Part shown: in pieces, positions 1 through 5,429 of the stretch | Layout: each line of letters starts with the position of its first letter | Position numbering within the stretch: position 1 is the stretch's first letter | The notes under the pieces: model-generated | What the model was told of the DNA's origin: nothing | The model's database searches: none | The model's input: only the letters and a program-made list of their open reading frames with translations | Source of the DNA: Candidatus Bathyarchaeota archaeon | GTDB lineage: Archaea > Thermoproteota > Bathyarchaeia > Bathyarchaeales > Bathyarchaeaceae | NCBI GenBank assembly: GCA_029883255.1 | Contig: JAOUJL010000073.1 | Span: forward strand, 1 to 6,968 | Length of the DNA: 6,968 nt | Direction of reading: 5' to 3' | Position numbers and translations under genes: made by a program

Positions 1-2
1 GG

Positions 3-155
3 TTGGTTGGAGTTCCCGTCTACATAGCACTCGTTGCCGTATTAGTCATTGGCGCTTGGATCGGATGGACGATGGCGACAACACCGCCTCCTAAGCCTAT
101 TGAAGAGATCGAAGCCGAAGAAAAGCTAGCTGAAGAAAAGGAAGAGAAGAAGTAG
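3..155 (+). CDS. C-terminal fragment of a membrane-anchored protein of unknown function
   Basis: The left edge cuts this gene, leaving 50 codons and a TAG stop. The visible part begins with a hydrophobic stretch of about 20 residues (VYIALVAVLVIGAWIGW), which should be one transmembrane helix. A short proline-rich linker (TTPPPKP) follows, then a highly charged Glu/Lys tail ending in EEKEEKK. A single helix close to the C-terminus with a short charged tail suggests either a tail-anchored protein or the last helix of a larger membrane protein. The residual sequence is too short and low in complexity to name a family. That it is coding rests on the open frame, the helix-plus-charged-tail architecture and the T-rich stretch just after the stop. 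It converges with the inositol-1-phosphate synthase gene on the other strand. Confidence 0.7.
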   Translation: MVGVPVYIALVAVLVIGAWIGWTMATTPPPKPIEEIEAEEKLAEEKEEKK

Positions 156-168
156 ACACTGCAAGGCC

Positions 169-179
169 TTTCCTTTTTT
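169..179 (+). terminator. T-rich transcription stop after the truncated membrane-protein gene
   Basis: Eleven bases, nine of them T (TTTCCTTTTTT), lie 14 bases past the TAG stop. Archaeal RNA polymerase commonly terminates at T-runs without needing a hairpin. The position between two convergent genes fits. No convincing stem precedes it. Confidence 0.5.
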
Positions 180-236
180 ATACGATTTCTTAATTCTACG
201 GCTAACAGAGCAAATCAAGAACATGTTTTTCAACGT

Positions 237-1292
237 TTATCCTGCAATGAATTTTCTAAACAGTCGCTCAGCTTCTTCTAGTGCCATCATTTTGGGGGGA
301 TGTTTGAAGCCGTAGGCTGAAACGCTTAATAGAGGGCCAGCCAATCCTCGGTCGAGTGCTATTTTGACTCCTCGGATTACATCGAACATTACAGAGCCAG
401 CGTTTGAAGCGTCAACAGTGTTAAGCCTCATATCCAGTTGCATAGGAACTCTTCCAAAGTATAATCCTTTAATCCAGAAATAGCTGTCTCGCCGATTCTG
501 CAAGAAATCAACGTAGTCAGTAGACCCAGCTACGATAGAAGTCTTGTATGGTAAGGCTGCTTCAACCGCTTTAGTCTTCACAATCCTTTTCACTTCTTTT
601 GTTCTTCCAAGCGTGTTGAGAGATTCTGTGCCTCCACCTACATCGAGCTGGTAAGTTTCAGAGATTGAAACGCCTCGGTCAGCCAACAATCTCAGAAGAG
701 TCTTATGGAGCGCCGTGGCGCCCACCTGATCCACCAGGTCGTCGCCTACAATGGGCAGTCCAGCTTCATCGAAACGTTTGCCCCATGCGGCGTCGCTGGC
801 AATAAAAGTGGGCGTAGCGTTTATGAAGGCGCATTCTGCCTCAAGTGCTTCCTCGGCATACCATCTTGAAGCTTTTATCGCCCCGCTTGGAAGGAAACTA
901 ATGACCATCTCTACTTTGTTTTCCTTAAGCTTCTGGGCTACATCAACCTCTGGAGAGTCGGCTATCTTGATGATGTCTTTTACAGAATCGCCTACACCAT
1001 CCAAAACAGGGCCTTTCAAGACTGGTACGTCCAGTTCCGGGACATCAATGAGTTTTAAGGTGTTGTTGGGTGGGGAAAAAATGGCTTCGGAGAGGTCTTT
1101 TCCAACTTTTTTAGTCTCGATGTCGAATGCGGAGACGAACTCGATGTCCCGTGGATGATAGCCTCCGAGGAAGAGGTTTTTCAGTCCTACGGCCTCTTCT
1201 TCTTTATCAATGTCCATATAATAGTGGACTCCTTGAACTATGGCTGAGGCGCAGTTTCCAACTCCGACTAAGGCAACCTTGATCTTAGACAT
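237..1292 (-). CDS. ino1: Inositol-1-phosphate synthase (1D-myo-inositol 3-phosphate synthase)
   Basis: This enzyme converts D-glucose 6-phosphate to 1D-myo-inositol 3-phosphate using NAD+ as a recycled cofactor. It is the entry point to inositol head groups of archaeal phospholipids and to solutes such as di-myo-inositol phosphate. The protein is 351 residues from the chosen start, close to the compact archaeal/actinobacterial form (mycobacterial Ino1 is about 367). Numbered from the upstream ATG two codons earlier, an N-terminal Rossmann motif VGVGNCASA lies at 11-19. A GDD followed by QVGATALHK spans 185-199, DVGGGTESLN lies at 219-228, and SAYGFKHPP near the C-terminus (327-335) includes a Lys that fits the active-site Lys-rich region. 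There are two in-frame ATGs, at 1298 and 1292. The inner one is preferred because a GGTG ribosome-binding match sits 7 nt before it and only 1 nt before the outer one. It is divergent from the zinc-ribbon gene, and the products made from inositol cannot be told from this window. Confidence 0.95.
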   Translation of the reverse strand: MSKIKVALVGVGNCASAIVQGVHYYMDIDKEEEAVGLKNLFLGGYHPRDIEFVSAFDIETKKVGKDLSEAIFSPPNNTLKLIDVPELDVPVLKGPVLDGVGDSVKDIIKIADSPEVDVAQKLKENKVEMVISFLPSGAIKASRWYAEEALEAECAFINATPTFIASDAAWGKRFDEAGLPIVGDDLVDQVGATALHKTLLRLLADRGVSISETYQLDVGGGTESLNTLGRTKEVKRIVKTKAVEAALPYKTSIVAGSTDYVDFLQNRRDSYFWIKGLYFGRVPMQLDMRLNTVDASNAGSVMFDVIRGVKIALDRGLAGPLLSVSAYGFKHPPKMMALEEAERLFRKFIAG

Positions 1293-1299
1293 GAACATG

Positions 1300-1303
1300 C
1301 ACC
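1300..1303 (-). promoter_or_regulatory. Weak ribosome-binding site fixing the ino1 start
   Basis: GGTG on the minus strand matches part of the archaeal Shine-Dalgarno consensus. It leaves a 7-nt spacer to the ATG at 1292 but only 1 nt to the ATG at 1298, so it favours the inner start codon. Confidence 0.4.
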
Positions 1304-1332
1304 AGCTATAGTGAGGTGTACGACCGTGCTGA

Positions 1333-1340
1333 AAATATTT
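1333..1340. promoter_or_regulatory. Self-symmetric TATA-like box shared by ino1 and the zinc-ribbon gene
   Basis: AAATATTT is a perfect 8-bp palindrome in the middle of the gap between the two divergent genes. Archaeal TATA boxes lie about 26 bp before the transcription start. That would put starts near 1310 on the minus strand (about 18 nt before the ino1 ATG) and near 1363 on the plus strand (about 33 nt before the zinc-ribbon ATG, with room for its ribosome-binding site). Both leaders are plausible, so one TBP site could serve both genes. Inferred from sequence and spacing only. Confidence 0.45.
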
Positions 1341-1385
1341 GCGCTCTAGGTCTGCTTTACAACCATGCTATCATTTCAAAAAGAT

Positions 1386-1390
1386 GGAGA
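1386..1390 (+). promoter_or_regulatory. Ribosome-binding site fixing the zinc-ribbon start
   Basis: GGAGA followed by a 5-nt spacer precedes the ATG at 1396. It overlaps the alternative ATG at 1384, so it supports the start at 1396 and argues against 1384 and the upstream TTG at 1339. Confidence 0.55.
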
Positions 1391-1395
1391 TTTCG

Positions 1396-1656
1396 ATGGA
1401 TGAGACAGCTTTGCTGGACGTTTCAGAGTTTCGTTGCCCACAATGTAGTCGATACTGCGCAGATGCGTCATGGCGTGTTATTGAACTAGAACCTGATATT
1501 GAATGTGGAAGTTGCCACGAAACCTTTAACATTAAGAACCAGTTGACTGATTGCATAATGCTAAGATACACTCAAGACGATAGAGGAAAGATGACGAAGA
1601 TGGAAATGCCTGAGCACATCTCCGCAAAAGTGTTTGAGGCATTTAGATCGCGTTAA
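1396..1656 (+). CDS. Small zinc-ribbon protein, function unknown
   Basis: This is an 86-residue acidic-to-neutral protein with two CxxC knuckles: C14-P-Q-C17 and C37-G-S-C40. They are separated by 19 residues, a typical spacing for a treble-clef or zinc-ribbon fold binding one Zn2+. Cys21 and Cys53 are extra cysteines outside the pairs. The C-terminal half (residues 54-86, ending EAFRSR) has no recognisable domain and could form a helix. Zinc ribbons of this size in archaea are often nucleic-acid-binding or transcription-related adaptors, but nothing here shows a specific role. The start at 1396 is chosen for the GGAGA site five bases upstream. Longer readings from ATG 1384 or TTG 1339 would overlap the promoter region. 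It is divergently paired with ino1 and may be co-controlled with it through the shared TATA-like octamer. It stops in TAA and converges with the next minus-strand gene 78 bases away. Confidence 0.75.
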   Translation: MDETALLDVSEFRCPQCSRYCADASWRVIELEPDIECGSCHETFNIKNQLTDCIMLRYTQDDRGKMTKMEMPEHISAKVFEAFRSR

Positions 1657-1734
1657 AGATTGAAAATGAAGCGTTTCAGTGCAAAGGGATGACAAAATCG
1701 TGAGTATGTCCTGAAAAGGGGGATTCTGATCGGG

Positions 1735-2142
1735 CTAGCTGATGTATGACAAGTGAAGTTTCTGAAGGATTTTCGGCCTTATTGTCTTTTGTAGCTTGTC
1801 TCCCCATAACAGAAGCCAGTTGTATTCGTTGAGGGGTGATCGAATCATCATGATGACCGTATACCCCGCCTCTCTGGCGGAAATGGAATGTTCTAGCAGG
1901 TTTTGTATGAGCTTTTTGTTCCAGTTGCATAAGATGGAGGCTTCCCTGCTTTTTTCATCCCTCACCAAAAGGCGGAGGAAATAGTCTCCAACTGGGGTCT
2001 CCTTGATGGGGCAAGAGTCATCGGTTTTCTGGATGATCTCAATTGTGTGGACATGGAAGTAGTTTTTGTCTTTGACGACTAGATGGAGGTCGTTTCCGAC
2101 AAACGTGTTCATAAATTGCTTCATTAAGTCGAGCTTGCTCAT
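1735..2142 (-). CDS. Unrecognised 135-residue protein, divergent from ftsZ
   Basis: The predicted product has 135 residues and no signal peptide or transmembrane helix, so it is likely cytoplasmic. I do not recognise a family. The sequence alternates hydrophobic strands (LHLVVKDKNYFHVHTIEII, residues 19-37; YFLRLLV, 54-60; YTVIMMI, 94-100; WLLLWG, 109-114) with a likely helix (NKKLIQNLLEHSISAREAG, about 75-93). This suggests a small alpha/beta domain. Two Cys (44 and 72) and several His are present but form no metal motif. The minus frame stays open far upstream, across ftsZ, but that part is antisense shadow. The ATG at 2142 is chosen because it lies just downstream of an AT-rich promoter-like palindrome and gives a compact globular protein. 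No ribosome-binding site is visible, so a short-leader transcript is likely. Its head-to-head position with ftsZ hints at shared control, not shown function. Confidence 0.65.
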   Translation of the reverse strand: MSKLDLMKQFMNTFVGNDLHLVVKDKNYFHVHTIEIIQKTDDSCPIKETPVGDYFLRLLVRDEKSREASILCNWNKKLIQNLLEHSISAREAGYTVIMMIRSPLNEYNWLLLWGDKLQKTIRPKILQKLHLSYIS

Positions 2143-2175
2143 GGTTAAGGCTATTCTAACAAAAGGATTTAACAG

Positions 2176-2189
2176 ATATTTCGAAATAT
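2176..2189. promoter_or_regulatory. Perfect 14-bp palindrome in the divergent ftsZ control region
   Basis: ATATTTCGAAATAT reads the same on both strands and is centred at 2182.5. Its AT-rich arms resemble TATA elements. Taken as a minus-strand TATA box it would start transcription near 2155, about 13 nt before the ATG at 2142. For ftsZ it lies about 66 bp before the first ATG, too far for a core promoter but well placed for a dimeric regulator. It could therefore be a core element, an operator or both. Confidence 0.45.
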
Positions 2190-2200
2190 GGAATGTATCT

Positions 2201-2210
2201 TTTTTAATAA
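2201..2210 (+). promoter_or_regulatory. Candidate TATA box for ftsZ
   Basis: TTTTTAATAA is a reasonable archaeal box A. A start about 26 bp downstream would fall near 2231, leaving about 18 nt before the ATG at 2249. A second AT-rich tract at 2231-2245 could instead serve the ATG at 2273, so the promoter and the start codon are linked uncertainties. Confidence 0.4.
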
Positions 2211-2248
2211 CGATTCGTGATTCATAATACTTAATACTACTTATACTG

Positions 2249-3367
2249 ATGATAAAAGTCAAGGGAAAAGATATGGGAAAAGTAGAATTAGACGAGACGG
2301 AACTCGTGGAGCTGAGAAGACAAAAATTTGTAACCATGGAACAGAAAAGAATCGAGCAAATAGCGAAAATTGCTATGCCCACGGTTTTAGCGGTAGGCAT
2401 CGGAGGAGCCGGAAGCAACGTCATATCGTGGGTAAAGCAGAGAAAAGTAGCTGGAGGAAAGCTCATCTCAGTAAACACCGACGCAAGCCATTTGGCTTTG
2501 AGCGCCGCCCACAAGAAGATACTGGTAGGCGAAAAGATAACAAAGGGACTGGGATGCGGTGGGTATCCCAAACTAGGGGAACAGGCAATGTACGAAACCA
2601 TGGAAGAAGTAATCAAGGAAATCATCGGGGCAAACATTATATTTCTAGTAGCTGGGTTGGGCGGAGGAACAGGAACCGGGGGCACCTGCGCCTTAGCAGA
2701 TGAGCTTCGCCGACGACTCTCCCCAGAAATCCATAACCTAATTGTAGGGGTAGTTACCCTCCCCTTCGAAATCGAAACAGCAAGGATGAAGATAGCGAGA
2801 GAAGGCATAAAACGACTCCAAGCATCTTGCGACACTGTCGTAGTCATCGACAACAACAGGCTCACCAAGATCGCTGGAAACCTACCCTTCAGGAAGGCTC
2901 TAGGCGTAGCCAACACAACTATAGGACAATTCATCAAAGGCATAACCGAAACCATCGCCACCGCAAGTCTCATCAACTTGGACTACGCAGACCTTCGCGC
3001 CATCATGAAGGGGGCCGGCCTCGCCTCGATAGGAGTCGGACAAGGGAATGGACAAGGCAAAGTAGAGCAAGCCGTGGAGAGAGCGTTAGACGGGCGACTG
3101 CTCGACATAGAGGACATCACTAAGGCTCGCGGGGTACTAATCCACGTAGCAGGCGGAGAAGGCATGACTCTTCAAGATGTCCATCATGCAGGGGAGCTGG
3201 TGAAGCGATCGATCCCACCGAAGGCAAAGGTTATCTGGGGGGCAAAGGTGGACAAGGCGTTGAAGGGAACCGCCAACGTCATGGTTGTCCTTACGGGAGT
3301 GGAAAGCGCCTTCCTCCGACGACACGGAGTATCGCGCTTCCGTTCCCTCTTCTCCAAGAAGCCATAG
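2249..3367 (+). CDS. ftsZ: Cell division GTPase FtsZ
   Basis: FtsZ is a tubulin homologue that binds GTP, polymerises head-to-tail and forms the division ring at mid-cell. This 372-residue protein has the N-terminal nucleotide-binding loop GIGGAGSN at 50-57, NTDA at 76-79 and the tubulin signature GGGTGTG at 138-144. PFEIETARM lies at 172-180 in the ribose-binding region. The T7 synergy loop LINLDYADLR at 241-250 keeps Asn243, Asp245 and Asp248, which complete the GTPase site of the neighbouring subunit. All catalytic elements look intact. The T3 region reads LGCGGYP (101-107) where most FtsZ have LGAGANP. The first 42 residues are a charged, probably helical N-terminal extension as in methanococcal FtsZ. 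The C-terminus is short and basic (FLRRHGVSRFRSLFSKKP). ATGs at 2249 and 2273 are both possible, and neither has a good ribosome-binding site. No SepF or other division gene is in the window. Confidence 0.95.
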   Translation: MIKVKGKDMGKVELDETELVELRRQKFVTMEQKRIEQIAKIAMPTVLAVGIGGAGSNVISWVKQRKVAGGKLISVNTDASHLALSAAHKKILVGEKITKGLGCGGYPKLGEQAMYETMEEVIKEIIGANIIFLVAGLGGGTGTGGTCALADELRRRLSPEIHNLIVGVVTLPFEIETARMKIAREGIKRLQASCDTVVVIDNNRLTKIAGNLPFRKALGVANTTIGQFIKGITETIATASLINLDYADLRAIMKGAGLASIGVGQGNGQGKVEQAVERALDGRLLDIEDITKARGVLIHVAGGEGMTLQDVHHAGELVKRSIPPKAKVIWGAKVDKALKGTANVMVVLTGVESAFLRRHGVSRFRSLFSKKP

Positions 3368-3432
3368 TGGTAAAGACCTATTTCCAATAAATGTATTGAA
3401 TCGTAAAGTTTAGTGAGACATCAACATTAATA

Positions 3433-3559
3433 TTACCGAATGCGCACGCACTCGGCGGCTTTAATCGCCCCAGTCTGGATCTTCCAGAGGTCCTCTGCCA
3501 ACAGCCGAAGTCAACCCTTCCTTCCTTTATCGGCTTGGCGGCGCATTTTGGTTTCGTGA
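3433..3559. other. GC-rich intergenic island with nested hairpins and possible micro-ORFs
   Basis: This stretch between ftsZ and the methyltransferase pseudogene is clearly richer in G+C than the AT-rich DNA on both sides. It is bounded by inverted heptamers AATGCGC (3439-3445) and GCGCATT (3541-3547). Inside are GGCG/CGCC (3454-3457 with 3466-3469), CTGGA/TCCAG (3475-3479 with 3483-3487) and the near-perfect palindrome CAGAGG-T-CCTCTG (3485-3497). On the minus strand an ATG at 3546 opens a 37-codon frame to TAA at 3433, broken by one TGA at 3511-3513. Its second part (LLAEDLWKIQTGAIKAAE) looks protein-like. On the plus strand a 39-codon frame runs from ATG 3440 to a TGA at 3557 that overlaps the GTG of the pseudogene. 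It may be a structured RNA, a decayed small gene or both. No tRNA fold fits. Confidence 0.3.
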
Positions 3560-4217
3560 AATCAACTAGGGAATATTACGATGAGTTCTCTAGGAATTAT
3601 GTAAAGTTTTACGAGATTTGATCAGACAGAGAAGGTGAATTCTCCAATTCAAAGTATAGAGAAGGATATGAAACGGTTGCAAACACCTTAAACAAAACAG
3701 CAGCGTCAGGAGAAAAGGTTATTGACGTTGGCTGTGGAGTTAGAGTATGGTCAACCTTGCTGGCGGAAAAAGGCGTATGTGTAACTAGCGTAGACAATTT
3801 ATTGAGCATGCTTCAAAGATTGGCTGTGAGAACCAAAAAATTTGGGGCCGAATCCAAGATTTCCCCAGTATCGTCTGATGGATTTCAGTTGCCCGTTTAG
3901 AAATGAGGTTTTTGATGGCGCTACTTTGAACTGGATGCTCGCCACATCCCTGTTTTGAGAAATATCCGATTCATGAAGGAGGTTAACAGGGTTGTGGAAC
4001 CAGACGGCTGGTTGTTCATTTCTGATAGCTACTGGAGGAGACAACAAGGTGGAAAAAAGCAACCCCAGATCAGAGAAACGAGAGGAAAAGGTACGAAGTA
4101 AACAAGTACTACTACGAGCCAAGCGAACTGAAGTAGCTCATCGAAAAAACGTTTGGTAAAATAAAACTTCTGCAACCTTTACAATACGAGCTAATATACG
4201 TAGCCAAGAAGCAATAA
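3556..4217 (+). pseudogene. Degraded class I SAM-dependent methyltransferase
   Basis: Joining three reading frames gives a methyltransferase of about 220 residues, near full length for the Methyltransf_11 type. It would begin at GTG 3556 (KSTREYYDEFSRNYVKFYE). The SAM-binding motif I region is VIDVGCGVRVWSTLLAEKG, where the final motif glycine is Arg (AGA at 3742-3744). An acidic ribose-binding stretch (TSVDN) and post-motif SSDGFQLP follow. The frame then shifts near 3895 to read FRNEVFDGATLNWML, and shifts back near 3942 to read HIPVLRNIRFMKEVNRVV then EPDGWLFISDSYW. A third shift near 4080 leads to RRYEVNK-type residues and YVAKKQ at the end. In-frame stops occur at 3619-3621 (TGA) and 4134-4136 (TAG). 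Two stops, three single-base frameshifts and a ruined SAM loop point to real decay more than sequencing error. The original substrate cannot be told. Confidence 0.85.
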
Positions 4218-4224
4218 CCAATCA

Positions 4225-5295
4225 TTAGCAATTAAGTCGCTCAATTGAAACATACGTCTCCTGTATGCCTGATCGTTGCAGAGTGTCCCTCCACAGTTCT
4301 AATCCCCTAGCAGTTCTCCATTTTTCCGGCGCGGGAATGCCCAGCACTACCAACTTATCTGCCTTTTTGATTTTCTCGGCGGTGATGCATTTGCCTGTTT
4401 CAGGATGAACGGGTGTTATGATGTCTGGCGCCACGGCGACTGGCTTATCGTTCTTGTAAGCAACGAGAACTTCGTTTTTTGCTTCAAACTCAAACTTTAA
4501 CCCCTTGTTTTCTCGATTTCCTTTAAGCATAATGTTTGTCCATGTAAAGCCAGCCTTTGTCTCTCTCTCAATTTTATCCACAACACCCTCAAAGAGTCTG
4601 AAACCGTTAGTTTCCTTGAGAACCGCCCTTACAGGGTCCACCGCCTTTCTCAACAGCATTCCGATTCTCATTGATCTGGAGAGCGTGTGTAAGATTGGAG
4701 AGGTCTTCACACATTTTCCCGTCAGTACTCTTCGGGCGGTGTAAGCAATTTGCCCCCACTCTGTAGCGAGTGTCCGGGCGATTCTCTCCGCGGACTTGAA
4801 ATCTAACGTTTCCTTCACCAAAACTAGGTTACGGGCGTGGACGTCTGCCATTGCCATGGGGGCTATAGGGATATCATCAATTGTGTAAACTTTCAGATGA
4901 ACCTCGGGAACTGCTCTTCCTGCTCCGTCTGCATCTACGATGGGTATTCCCAGCCTCGCTGCCACATCCACGGCGATCAATGTGTTAGCGCCCCCAAGCT
5001 CTATCGGGATAACCGCGTAGGCTTTGCGCCCCAGATACTCTTCCAATAACTGAAACGTCTTTGCTGCAGCATTGCTATCATGTGCAACTGCGGTGGTCGC
5101 TCCAACACATGCAAAGTTTATTACGATTGTGTCGTCGGGGACTTCTGAGGGGTCAATAAGATTCGCTTCATAGCCACCTTCGGCAAGCCCATCTACGATG
5201 GTATACCCCGTTTCAGAGTCTCCTCCACCGCCAGCTGAAAATATGGCGGCGCCATCGACGAGGTTTATCAAATCTTGGTGACTTAGCTTTTTCAA
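4225..5295 (-). CDS. DUF917 / S-methyl thiohydantoin desulfurase-family protein
   Basis: The 356-residue protein matches the DUF917 family in length and in its hallmark motifs. These are a glycine-rich AGGGGD at 21-26 after a short N-terminal helix, IPIELGGAN at 96-104, and DADGAGRAVPE at 121-131 in the N-terminal domain. A smaller beta-rich C-terminal domain starts around residue 170. One characterised branch of the family is named S-methyl thiohydantoin desulfurase, and members often sit beside hydantoinase/oxoprolinase genes. No such neighbour is visible here, so the substrate of this copy is unknown. The protein appears cytoplasmic and intact. The start used is a TTG at 5295. The frame stays open upstream without an ATG, and no ribosome-binding site marks any start. 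The family usually has about this much sequence before the glycine-rich motif, which supports TTG, but a few extra N-terminal residues are possible. It is divergent from the toroid gene, and only 7 bases separate its stop from the methyltransferase pseudogene end. Confidence 0.88.
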   Translation of the reverse strand: MKKLSHQDLINLVDGAAIFSAGGGGDSETGYTIVDGLAEGGYEANLIDPSEVPDDTIVINFACVGATTAVAHDSNAAAKTFQLLEEYLGRKAYAVIPIELGGANTLIAVDVAARLGIPIVDADGAGRAVPEVHLKVYTIDDIPIAPMAMADVHARNLVLVKETLDFKSAERIARTLATEWGQIAYTARRVLTGKCVKTSPILHTLSRSMRIGMLLRKAVDPVRAVLKETNGFRLFEGVVDKIERETKAGFTWTNIMLKGNRENKGLKFEFEAKNEVLVAYKNDKPVAVAPDIITPVHPETGKCITAEKIKKADKLVVLGIPAPEKWRTARGLELWRDTLQRSGIQETYVSIERLNC

Positions 5296-5400
5296 GAGGT
5301 CACGCTCTTGTTTAGTCGTGGGAACATGTTTTGACAGATAGCTTTTTCTTTTTGACGAATTTCTGTCTTGCGCTAGAAAGGCTTTTATGTTTTTTTGGAG

Positions 5401-5409
5401 CTAAAATTA
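5401..5409 (+). promoter_or_regulatory. Candidate TATA box for the toroid-protein gene
   Basis: CTAAAATTA lies about 25 bp before the ATG at 5430. This puts the predicted transcription start on or next to the start codon, that is, a leaderless mRNA. It agrees with the lack of a ribosome-binding site at a useful distance. Confidence 0.4.
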
Positions 5410-5429
5410 CCGTTCATGGTTTTGTAAAA

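Noticed and set aside
751..1158. A 135-codon plus-strand frame inside the ino1 gene
   Set aside because: It lies entirely antisense to strongly conserved synthase motifs, and its Ser/Thr-rich product looks like a shadow translation.
1339..1395. TTG or ATG starts upstream of the zinc-ribbon start
   Set aside because: TTG 1339 lies inside the TATA-like octamer, and ATG 1384 overlaps the GGAGA site that serves ATG 1396.
2143..2976. Long upstream extension of the 135-residue minus-strand gene, giving a 413-residue reading frame
   Set aside because: The extra part is exactly antisense to the conserved core of ftsZ. It has the biased composition of a shadow frame, and the promoter-like region lies between the two real genes.
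3436..3560. A tRNA gene in the GC-rich island
   Set aside because: No T-loop consensus, no 7-bp acceptor at the right distance and no cloverleaf could be laid out.
3511..3621. TGA as a sense codon (Trp or selenocysteine), suggested by TGA in the micro-ORF and in the methyltransferase, and by no gene here ending in TGA
   Set aside because: The methyltransferase also has frameshifts and a TAG. The intact genes contain no in-frame TGA and encode Trp with TGG. Seven TAG/TAA stops is a small sample, and no SECIS-like element was found.
3799..4122. A 107-codon minus-strand frame across the methyltransferase relic
   Set aside because: The plus strand carries recognisable methyltransferase motifs in this interval, so the opposite frame is a shadow.
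5331..5429. N-terminal 33-residue hydrophobic extension of the toroid protein, possibly a signal peptide
   Set aside because: It overlaps the likely TATA box, has no ATG or ribosome-binding site at its start, and the remaining protein looks cytoplasmic.
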